DNA of 49,609 nucleotides from Poteriospumella lacustris. Lineage: Eukaryota; Sar; Chrysophyceae; Chromulinales; Dinobryaceae. Where the stretch lies: the NCBI GenBank assembly GCA_008000375.1, contig SMOI01000143.1, forward strand, positions 33,694-83,302, given 5' to 3'. A program made the position numbers and the translations under genes. Of the stretch, positions 10,261-19,315 are shown one piece after another; position 1 is the stretch's first letter, and every line of letters starts with the position of its first letter. A model generated the notes under the pieces. It was not told where the DNA came from and searched no databases. It saw only the letters and a program-made list of their open reading frames with translations.

Positions 10261-11767
10261 ATGATTGGCGATTATGACTCCGATGATGGTGATCAAGTCA
10301 CATATCGCCACAATGAAGTTGGATTGGGATTGGGAAAAAGACTTCAAACAGATGACTTTGGAAAAAGCTTGTGGTCCAAGAGGAATCGAACGGCTGCTGA
10401 TGCATTTGCTTTGGATGGAGGGGATGATGGGAACTTCTCCATTCTAAGGCATTCTTCTTTCGCAGATGCTGACGACACAGATGTTGTCGTTAGCAGCGGG
10501 GAGTTCGTTGCTGAACCTCGTCGGCAACTTTCCGCCAAGACAGAGGCCACCAATTTTGGTACCCATGTACCGAAAGATAGTAAGACACTTGAGACTGTTG
10601 GTCGGGCGCTTTTTGAGGCTTTGGCTGTCATGTATAGAGACCGTTCGTGATGCGGCACCCGCCAAGACGCAGCGAAATGGTATGGACATTGATATCCCAG
10701 TGCATTGGGCGGCTGTCAGCTCACGGCCATCTCAAAGGCCGCCAGTGAGTAAGATCGTGAGCAGGTTACAAGTTCCTCAACGGTCGGTATCGACGTTATC
10801 CACAACACGCTCGACGACGTTCGTGACAACTTCCCTGATGGCGCCACCTCGTTCGACTGCAAGTAGCGCTTCCCGTGCAATGAATCCCAGTCGTCCCTCA
10901 TGGCTTCCTGGATTGTCAATGGTTGGACAACCCACTCGCGCCAATGGTAATGCCTTTTCGAGAGGATCACCATCCATCGAAGAGGAAATCTTGGATGAAT
11001 CGTTTGCTGCTCCGCCTCGGGCAACAGGACGACGACAAATGTCTCCGCAGAACAACGAAAGATACGATGATTATGATCACAACATCGACGATGGTGACGA
11101 TCGAGGAAGTAACATTCAGCAGTCATCATCGTATCGTGAGTCAAGTATCCAGCAGCAACAACAATCACCACTTAAAAGACGAGAAAGTCTGCCTTCTGCA
11201 GGCCACCAGATTCATCACACGAATAGCCACTCTTCACCGACCAAAAAGCAGCGCAGTAGTGGGCCGAAAATAGGCTCGTTGCGATGGAAGTTCGAGAAAC
11301 TTGTTCGTGATACCAGCAGCGTCGACACGTTTCTATCGTCGCCAGAAATAGCACAATCGATGCACGACCCTCGTAGTCGTCTGGGTATTCACCTTCCTGC
11401 ACGGCTTGTATCTGTCCTTGGTCCTGTGATGCCATTTTTAGCACTAAAGGTGTTCATCAACACGTCAGATCAAGACACCGATCCGAACAAGACCAAGCCT
11501 CCTCCCTCAGCAAAGCCATTTTTTGATCGAATTTCTGGTATCTATCATGCTATTGCACTGGTGAGACCAAACGGTGTCCAAGAACGAAAGTTGAATGCTT
11601 ATGACGGAACAGCGATGTCCATCGTGATATATGATCCAGCGGTGATACAGGTTTCACAACTATCACCAGCAAGACATCCTCTTCTTTGTGCTCATGCAAT
11701 GAAAGGCGACGATGGGGTTCCACTGGAGTATATATTTGTCAGCTCAACGTGGGAAGTTTGCGCGTAG
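10261..11767 (+). CDS. Hypothetical, largely disordered protein
   Basis: Two exons (10261-10579 and 10638-11767) joined over a 58-base intron (GTAAGA...TATAG) give 482 residues. The start is the ATG that follows an in-frame GTG. The N-terminus is acidic (MIGDYDSDDGD) and contains GLGLGKRL; residues about 120-270 are Ser/Thr/Arg-rich with a QQQQQ run and a nuclear-signal-like KKQRS. The only folded-looking part is the last ~200 residues, with IGSLRWKFEKLVRD, then hydrophobic strands (LVSVLGPVMPFLALKVFI, GIYHAIALVRPNGV, GTAMSIVIYDP). The strand-rich C-terminus could be an OB-like fold, but I cannot assign a family. Nuclear location is an inference from composition. Confidence 0.8.
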
Positions 11768-11857
11768 GGGGGTGGTTGCATGTCTTTCCCTGTTCAAACG
11801 CAGAATACTTGTAAATAATTGTACATACGGATGATGGTGATATTTAGAGAGGAGATA

Positions 11858-13220
11858 TTAATCGTCGAACACGATTTTCTTTCCTTGGCTGGGAATAATG
11901 GCTGCTGTCTGATTGATCTTCTTGGCAGCCCATGAAGGATGTACACCGGTCTACGTCATCACATAATTGCACACCGTCAAACTGATGAAATACACAGAAA
12001 TAGCAAGCCAAGGAGTGGCATCCGTACCTCTTTCCATTCTTTGCCGCTCTTTGCCATGAAAGTAAGTTCATCTTTCTTGGCATTTTCAATGATGGGTTTG
12101 GTCGCCACCACCAGAGTTGGAGGTGGGACATTGAGAATTGGTCGCTACAAACACGACACAGTGACGATAAACTTCTGCGTGTCATCGCTGCAAAAGACTG
12201 AAGAACTTACCCTAGCAGGTCTTTCTTGAGGACGGCCACTGTTGTTTCCGCTTCCTGAACTGCTGAATCTCGGTCTATCTCGCGCCACTTTCCGGATAGA
12301 TCTTCCACCATACTCTTGCCGTATGTCGTCTGCAAAGGAGTGCGTCATTGAGTAAGCTCAGACGTGCACACCACAACCACCGCTGTTTGTCACTTACCAT
12401 GCTTTTGTTCTGCACCAGGTCCATAAATGGCCATCTGCTCTTTTTGCTCCTGTTCCCGCAAGGCTCGATTCTTGGCACGATTTTGGCGATTTCGAATACT
12501 CTTCTCGATTCTACTCTTTTCATACTCATCCACATCTTGGCCATTTTCATCACTTTCACCGTTTAGTGAATCCATGAACACAGCTTTCTTTTTTGCAATC
12601 TATCAAAGTGAACAGCATGAAACATCAAACCCATCCAACAGTGCGTCAAAAGCTGTCAGTACCTTTCCAGCATGTGATAGCTTTGACTTCTTTGCCCGAA
12701 GGGCTTGCTCCAAATCCGGATTTGCTGACTCTCCCTCGGAAGATGCTCTAAAGTCTCTCTTCTTATTGGTTGGATTGGTTGGGCGGTCTTCGCGGTTCTC
12801 CCTCTTTTCACGTTTTCCTTCGGAGCTGGAACGGTTAAGGAGTTTCTTGATGTCCGTCACACATTCATCAACCTTTTTATTCGACAAAATAGTATTTAAG
12901 GCTTCACCATCGATTCCTTCAGATAGAGTAGCTTCCGATTCATCTTCAAAGTGGGTCGGGAATTTCTTGATAGCCAATAACTGTCCGATTTTTTGGTGGT
13001 CCAACGATTTGTATGCCTTCAACTTCGCCAAGAGTTTCTCTTTCTTTTCCAATTTCTGTGCATCATCCCCAGGTTCACCAATCTCTTGCAGCTTTTTGGT
13101 GACCTTGAGGACCAAATTTGTTTTCAAGGCTTTCGCGCATCTGTTAAAAACTTTGCTGATTGTTTCCTTTGGTGCAACCTTTTTGTGGGCCTTCTTGATC
13201 GTTTTTTGTTTCACAATCAT
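11858..13220 (-). CDS. BUD22/SRFBP1-family ribosome-biogenesis protein
   Basis: Five exons (12663-13220, 12398-12599, 12211-12329, 12028-12144, 11858-11950), all phases consistent, give 362 residues. The N-terminus is basic and helical (KTIKKAHKKVAPKET, then a K/E coiled coil). The middle is acidic and RNR/REQ-rich (IRNRQNRAKNRALREQEQK). The last exon ends HPSWAAKK...QGKKIVFDD, which matches the conserved C-terminus of SRFBP1/BUD22 (HPSWxAxK...QGKKIxFDD). In yeast Bud22 is needed for 18S rRNA maturation and 40S assembly; animal SRFBP1 is the nuclear homologue. The short terminal exons are well supported by this C-terminal match. The gene is divergent from the left PP2A-A copy, 428 bases away. 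Confidence 0.9.
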
Positions 13221-13648
13221 GATATCTTCGCGTGAGAGCTCCTCACCTCAAACGCCACAAGTTATTCAACTAAATGAAAAGGGTAAATATCTTATGCATC
13301 CAAGTGCAACGGTGGCAATTCCAGTCATCATCAATGATTGATTGATTGCTTCGCCAACTTCGATCGAATGGATGGTCCAACACCAAACAGCACCATCAAC
13401 GAACCCACTATTTCTGAAACGCCTTCTGAGAACGCCAGAAAATGGGAGTATCTGGGAAATGGATCGTTAAGTCAGCAGGAGCGGCACCTTGGCCACCTTT
13501 TCTATATTGAAAATAAGATTGACCAAGAGAGAGTCACGTGGCGTGAATATCTCTGCATTTGAACAGAACACTGTTTCCGTCAGTGCGCTTGGTGCTTGAA
13601 ATTGTTCTTTAGAGCGTGGAAGCAAACCCCGGGCAAACGAATTTTTCA
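13221..13648. other. Intergenic region with promoters of BUD22-like gene and left PP2A-A copy
   Basis: This 428-base divergent intergenic region contains one small open frame described separately. The sequence just upstream of the left PP2A-A start bears no resemblance to that upstream of the right copy (18774 onward), so the two PP2A-A genes have different promoters. Confidence 0.45.
13368..13562 (+). CDS. Possible small ORF, hypothetical
   Basis: A 64-residue ATG-initiated frame begins MDGPTPNSTINEP and has a polar, protein-like middle (KWEYLGNGSLSQQERHLGHL). It sits alone between two divergent genes and ends 87 bases before the left PP2A-A start. It may be a small protein, an upstream ORF in the PP2A-A transcript, or chance. 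No family is recognised. Confidence 0.2.
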   Translation: MDGPTPNSTINEPTISETPSENARKWEYLGNGSLSQQERHLGHLFYIENKIDQERVTWREYLCI

Positions 13649-15965
13649 ATGGCATCAGCTGGTGAGTTCATTGGCACGATATCAATGTGATACCCGTGCA
13701 TTATCTTTGCGTTAACTCCTTCTTGACCACACAAACACATTCACAGGTGACGGAGACGACCTCTATCAAGTGGCGATCTTGGTGGATCAGCTCAAGCACG
13801 ACGACGTGCAGCTGCGCATCAACGCCTTCAACAATCTGGAGCGAATCGGTAAGTGACAATGCACTCCTAGCATGGCAATGGGCGAAAGCTGACACGATTG
13901 GGCGCTGTGATGTGATGGTGAATACACAGCTTCGGCGTTGGGCCACGAGCGGACTCGCGACGAGTTGGTTCCGTTCATAGCAGGTGCGTGGTGGTGGAGA
14001 GATCGAATGACGTGCGTGTTACTGATGCGTTGGATGACCCTTGGTGTGGTGTGATGCATAGACTCGATCGAGGACGAAGACGCTGTGATTTCAGTCATCG
14101 CGGACAAATTAGGTAAGACGAGGTCGCGGACACGAGACGGTTCACAGACAGCGACACTGATGGGCTGTTGATGGACAGGCGGTCTGACGGCGTATCTGGG
14201 CGGCGCGGAGAACGTGCATGTGCTGATTCGTCCGCTGGAGCTATTGGTATGCGGCGAGGAGAGCCACATCCGAGACCGCGCGTTGAAGTCGGCGGAGGAC
14301 GTCGTGTCGCGCATGAGCGAGGAGCAAGTGATGCGCCACTTCGTGCCGCTGATCCAGAAGTTGTCGTCGAAGGACTGGTAAGAGACGTCTGCGATGTCGT
14401 GGGAGTGCAAGTGAGAGGGCGATGCTGATGATGTGCGGGTGTGTTGGGTAGGTACACGGCGAGGAGCGGGGCGGCGTCGCTGATAGCGCTGGTGTTCGGG
14501 CGGATCACGGACCGGGCGCGCAGTGACTTGTTGAGCACACTGGGCAAGCTGAGCTCGGACGACACCGCGGCGGTACGAAAAGCAGTGGCGAAGAGTCTGC
14601 CGAGTATTGTGCGGTCGGCGTCTCCGAGCGTGCGCATGGACATGTTGGAGCTGCTGAAGGTGCTGGCGAAGGACGAGCAAGACAGCATCCGCATCCAGAT
14701 CATTCCGGCGAGCGCGGTGTTCGCGTCGACGCTGACGATGGAACAGAAGGTAAGCTCGCGACGTGACGAGTGACATGTATGGAGGGCAGCACACTCACGT
14801 GAGGGCGGGCCGCAACTGTGCGACGTAGGCGAACAACATCGTGACGACGATAGTGTCGTTGGCGAGCGACCGGGCGTGGCGCGTTCGATGGTCGTTGTGC
14901 CACCATCTGAAGGACATTTTCGCGGCGATGCAAGAGGGCAGTTCGAGCAGTGCCGGCACGTCGACGCACTTCAGCAGCATCGTCAACACGCTGGCGAATG
15001 TGTTCGAGAACCTGCTGAACGACCCGGAGCCCGAGGTACGGGCGGCGGGCGGCATGCATGTGTCGGCGGTCTGCAAGTTCATTCCGAAGGCGATCATCAC
15101 GAGCAAGATCGTCCCCACACTGCAGCGTCTGGCGGCGGACAACTCGGACTTTGTCCGAGCGGTGATCGCGTCGGAGGTGTCGCAGTTGTCGCCGAGCCTG
15201 GGCAAGGAAGACACGGTGAAGCTGTTGCTGCCACTGCTGTTGTCGCTGCTTCGTGACGACGGGTCGGACGTGCGGCTGAATGTGATATCGAACCTGGACG
15301 GCATCAACGCGACGATCGGTGTGGAGTTGCTGTCGCAGTCGTTGCTACCGGCGATCGTGTCGCTGGCGCAAGACCCGAAGTGGCGTGTGCGGCTGGCGGT
15401 GATCGAACTGACGCCGATGATCGGGCAGCAGCTCGGCGCCGACATCTTCACGAACAACCTGGTGACCATCTGCATCGGCTGGCTGTCCGACACCGTGTAC
15501 TCGATCCGCAAGGCGGGCGCGCTGAACATCCGCAAGCTGAACGACATCTTCGGCGAAGAGTGGACGGCGAAGCAGATTGTGCCGAAGCTGGAGAAGATGC
15601 AGAGCAACACGGTGCACTACCACCGCATGGCGTGTCTGCATGCGGCGCAGGTGTTGTTGGACCGGTCAGAGGTGCCGTTGGCGGGCAGCGGCAAGACCAA
15701 GGTGGCAGTGCCGGCGGTGTCGGAGACGACAGCGACGTGTTCCGTGACGCTGTGTCGTTTGTTGGTGCCGATCGTGCTGCAGTTGGCACGCGACCAGGTG
15801 GCCAACGTGCGGATGACGGTGTCGAAGATCCTGCGATATCCGTTGACGCTGCTGCCCGGCACAGACCCGTTGCGTGCGGAGATCATGACGACGCTGAAGG
15901 GTCTGGGCAGCGACACGGACCGCGACGTGCGCTACTACGCCACGTTGACGGCGTCGCTGAAGTAG
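13649..15965 (+). CDS. PP2A scaffold (A, PR65) subunit, left copy
   Basis: Seven exons (13649-13661, 13747-13848, 13930-13983, 14062-14112, 14179-14377, 14452-14749, 14829-15965) encode 617 residues of tandem HEAT repeats. The scaffold carries catalytic C and regulatory B subunits of protein phosphatase 2A. It aligns end to end with eukaryotic PR65: LYQVAILVDQLKHDDVQLR, LGHERTRDELVPF, DEQDSIRIQ, AWRVRW, EVRAA, LNVISNLDGIN, LSQSLLPAIVSLA, KWRVRLAVIE, AIRKAG-type repeat turns (here SIRKAG), HRMACLHAAQVL and DVRYYATLTASL. It is slightly longer than the usual ~590 residues. The first exon codes for only MASA plus one base. The gene is GC-rich with G/C-ending codons. Residue 52 is Val here and Ile in the mirror copy, the only protein difference I find. 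Confidence 0.97.
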
Positions 15966-16104
15966 GTCGGCGCTGTAGCGAGCGTCGACGCTGTGTCAGC
16001 GGCCGTGTAGTGTGTTTCTCCCGTCTCCCTCTGTCGTCTTTGTGTCGTTGTCCTTCCCGCATGTTGTTATAGCCTAATGCACACATAAGTACTCCTTCTT
16101 CACC
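13747..16104 (+). repeat. Left arm of large inverted repeat (PP2A-A gene copy)
   Basis: Every position x in this arm pairs with 32422-x in the right arm. From about 14120 to 16104 (about 1,985 bases) I find no difference. From 13747 to 14119 I count 12 substitutions, mostly in introns 2 and 3, and no length changes. Similarity stops at the exon 2 acceptor and resumes only for the 13-base exon 1. The inner end is in the shared 3' flank, which is identical for 139 bases past the stop codon. Confidence 0.95.
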
Positions 16105-16317
16105 AGTGTTGTGCCTATCTCTCTTGTGGTTTAGTCATTTTCAATCTTAGGTTACGACGCGCGCGGCCAATGAAGCGATGAGAGAAGGTCTGGTTGAGGA
16201 GAGCAACGCATCGCATTGTCCAACGTATTGGCATTCCCCTCTTAAGGTATCGGGCCATTCGCGTCGTAACCTGCAGTGAAGCAATGACCATTGCAAAAGA
16301 AAAAGGAAGTCAGCACC
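16105..16317. other. Spacer (loop) of the PP2A-A inverted repeat
   Basis: This 213-base unique sequence lies between the arms. Its first few bases still resemble their mirror (CACC-R-GTG-Y-TG). It contains its own 13-base inverted repeat, AGGTTACGACGCG at 16149-16161 and the reverse complement at 16260-16272, enclosing 98 bases. The enclosed part has a short open frame with EGLVEESNASHC...HSPLKVS that ends at a stop; its origin is unknown. No gene is supported. Confidence 0.8.
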
Positions 16318-18675
16318 GGTGAAGAAGGAGTACTTATGTGTGCATTAGGCTATAACAACATGCGGGAAGGACAACGACACAAAGACGACAGAGGGAGACG
16401 GGAGAAACACACTACACGGCCGCTGACACAGCGTCGACGCTCGCTACAGCGCCGACCTACTTCAGCGACGCCGTCAACGTGGCGTAGTAGCGCACGTCGC
16501 GGTCCGTGTCGCTGCCCAGACCCTTCAGCGTCGTCATGATCTCCGCACGCAACGGGTCTGTGCCGGGCAGCAGCGTCAACGGATATCGCAGGATCTTCGA
16601 CACCGTCATCCGCACGTTGGCCACCTGGTCGCGTGCCAACTGCAGCACGATCGGCACCAACAAACGACACAGCGTCACGGAACACGTCGCTGTCGTCTCC
16701 GACACCGCCGGCACTGCCACCTTGGTCTTGCCGCTGCCCGCCAACGGCACCTCTGACCGGTCCAACAACACCTGCGCCGCATGCAGACACGCCATGCGGT
16801 GGTAGTGCACCGTGTTGCTCTGCATCTTCTCCAGCTTCGGCACAATCTGCTTCGCCGTCCACTCTTCGCCGAAGATGTCGTTCAGCTTGCGGATGTTCAG
16901 CGCGCCCGCCTTGCGGATCGAGTACACGGTGTCGGACAGCCAGCCGATGCAGATGGTCACCAGGTTGTTCGTGAAGATGTCGGCGCCGAGCTGCTGCCCG
17001 ATCATCGGCGTCAGTTCGATCACCGCCAGCCGCACACGCCACTTCGGGTCTTGCGCCAGCGACACGATCGCCGGTAGCAACGACTGCGACAGCAACTCCA
17101 CACCGATCGTCGCGTTGATGCCGTCCAGGTTCGATATCACATTCAGCCGCACGTCCGACCCGTCGTCACGAAGCAGCGACAACAGCAGTGGCAGCAACAG
17201 CTTCACCGTGTCTTCCTTGCCCAGGCTCGGCGACAACTGCGACACCTCCGACGCGATCACCGCTCGGACAAAGTCCGAGTTGTCCGCCGCCAGACGCTGC
17301 AGTGTGGGGACGATCTTGCTCGTGATGATCGCCTTCGGAATGAACTTGCAGACCGCCGACACATGCATGCCGCCCGCCGCCCGTACCTCGGGCTCCGGGT
17401 CGTTCAGCAGGTTCTCGAACACATTCGCCAGCGTGTTGACGATGCTGCTGAAGTGCGTCGACGTGCCGGCACTGCTCGAACTGCCCTCTTGCATCGCCGC
17501 GAAAATGTCCTTCAGATGGTGGCACAACGACCATCGAACGCGCCACGCCCGGTCGCTCGCCAACGACACTATCGTCGTCACGATGTTGTTCGCCTACGTC
17601 GCACAGTTGCGGCCCGCCCTCACGTGAGTGTGCTGCCCTCCATACATGTCACTCGTCACGTCGCGAGCTTACCTTCTGTTCCATCGTCAGCGTCGACGCG
17701 AACACCGCGCTCGCCGGAATGATCTGGATGCGGATGCTGTCTTGCTCGTCCTTCGCCAGCACCTTCAGCAGCTCCAACATGTCCATGCGCACGCTCGGAG
17801 ACGCCGACCGCACAATACTCGGCAGACTCTTCGCCACTGCTTTTCGTACCGCCGCGGTGTCGTCCGAGCTCAGCTTGCCCAGTGTGCTCAACAAGTCACT
17901 GCGCGCCCGGTCCGTGATCCGCCCGAACACCAGCGCTATCAGCGACGCCGCCCCGCTCCTCGCCGTGTACCTACCCAACACACCCGCACATCATCAGCAT
18001 CGCCCTCTCACTTGCACTCCCACGACATCGCAGACGTCTCTTACCAGTCCTTCGACGACAACTTCTGGATCAGCGGCACGAAGTGGCGCATCACTTGCTC
18101 CTCGCTCATGCGCGACACGACGTCCTCCGCCGACTTCAACGCGCGGTCTCGGATGTGGCTCTCCTCGCCGCATACCAATAGCTCCAGCGGACGAATCAGC
18201 ACATGCACGTTCTCCGCGCCGCCCAGATACGCCGTCAGACCGCCTGTCCATCAACAGCCCATCAGTGTCGCTGTCTGTGAACCGTCTCGTGTCCGCGACC
18301 TCCTCTTACCTAATTTGTCCGCGATGACCGAAATCACAGCGTCTTCGTCCTCGATCGAGTCTATGCATCACACCATACCACGGGTCATCCAACGCATTAG
18401 TAACACGCACGTCATTCGAACTCTCCGCAACCACGCACCTGCTATGAACGGAATCAACTCGTCGCGAGTCCGCTCGTGGCCCAACGCCGAAGCTGTGTAT
18501 TCACCATCACATCACAGCGTCCAATCGTGTCAGCTTTCGCCCATTGCCATGCTAGGAGTGCATTGTTACTTACCGATTCGCTCCAGATTGTTGAAGGCGT
18601 TGATGCGCAGCTGCACGTCGTCGTGCTTGAGCTGATCCACCAAGATCGCCACTTGATAGAGGTCGTCTCCGTCGC
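16318..18675 (-). repeat. Right arm of large inverted repeat (PP2A-A gene copy)
   Basis: This is the mirror of 13747-16104 about position 16211. Substitutions relative to the left arm are confined to the outer ~370 bases: one in exon 2, two in intron 2, one in exon 3, six in intron 3, one in exon 4 and one at the start of intron 4. Beyond 18675 the right intron 1 is unrelated to the left intron 1. Confidence 0.95.
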
Positions 18676-18773
18676 CTATAGATATCCAACCAAATGAAGA
18701 TAGAACGACCAACAATGAGAAGTTGATCAAATGGAAGCGATACAGAATTGAGCGACTCACCAGCTGATGCCAT
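16457..18773 (-). CDS. PP2A scaffold (A, PR65) subunit, right copy
   Basis: Seven exons (18761-18773, 18574-18675, 18439-18492, 18310-18360, 18045-18243, 17673-17970, 16457-17593) mirror the left copy exactly in position and phase and encode 617 HEAT-repeat residues. The protein differs from the left copy only by Val52 to Ile. All splice sites and the full frame are intact, so both copies look functional. Intron 1 is 85 bases, the same length as in the left copy, but the two introns share only GTGAGT and the terminal AG region. The 5' flank is also different, so expression could differ between the copies. The two genes converge tail to tail with stop codons 491 bases apart. Confidence 0.97.
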
Positions 18774-19315
18774 CGGGAAAATTCTATTTCGTTCAGAATG
18801 TATCGCTCACCGATATGACCACGATCGTTAGTAAAGGCAAGCGCTTCCCCTCCTATATTTCCCTACTCGACTAAGAGAGAGAAGGTCTCAACAAGCAACA
18901 AGCCCAACAAAACAATCAAACGCTCCTGTGCGATGCATCAAAGTGGCGACAGCTTGGAGCTGCTGCTGCGCTGCTGCTGCTGTGCTCAAAAGAAAAACCG
19001 TTTTTGTCCTAGACCAGCGCAGATTTCCTCTCGTGGGAAGTCTGGGAACTGGGGAAGAGGGACCATCGTCATCGTGTCAGCACCTGAAGATTTGCTGTTG
19101 GGGCTCCTATTTGTTGGCAACTGTGAAGTCCTTTGGGGAGGAAATGAAGGTCACCAATGGCATGATGCTTACATTCCATCAGCATCTTTCCCATAGACTA
19201 AGGAAGGATTTTGGTTGAGAAGGAATTGGTTTGGACGATCAATTTCGTGGTGATTTTCATTCAACGGACCCCAAAAGGAGAGAACGAAACTCACGGCACT
19301 TAGGAATCCAACACG
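18774..19315. other. Intergenic region, divergent promoters
   Basis: This 542-base region lies between the right PP2A-A copy (-) and the sedolisin gene (+). Overlapping short frames at 18928-19218 look non-coding (a GCTGCTGCTG-type CAG/CTG microsatellite at about 18955-18985). No RNA gene is seen. Confidence 0.4.

Noticed and set aside
10466-10637. Upstream part of the frame that continues into exon 2 of the unrecognised gene at 10261-11767
   Set aside because: It is out of frame with exon 1 and lies before a good GTAAGA...TATAG intron that joins the two coding frames without a break.
13787-14794. A 335-codon open frame antisense to the PP2A-A gene, with its mirror at 17628-18635
   Set aside because: It runs across exons and introns of the sense gene on the opposite strand, has R/H/S-rich low-complexity composition and no family resemblance. 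It is a by-product of the GC-rich codon use of the real gene.
16149-16272. The short frame in the palindrome spacer (EGLVEESNASHC...HSPLKVS) as a gypsy-type reverse-transcriptase remnant
   Set aside because: The resemblance to the start of such enzymes is faint and limited to a few residues. It is too short to support a call.
13747-18675. The PP2A-A inverted repeat as an assembly fold-back artefact
   Set aside because: The arms differ at 12 positions near their outer ends, intron 1 and the 5' flanks are unrelated, and each copy is joined to different neighbouring genes. An artefact would give identical arms throughout. Long reads would still be useful.
18928-19218. Plus-strand frames upstream of the sedolisin gene
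   Set aside because: Two overlapping frames of similar length, with Cys/Ala runs from a CTG microsatellite, indicate chance opening in the promoter region.
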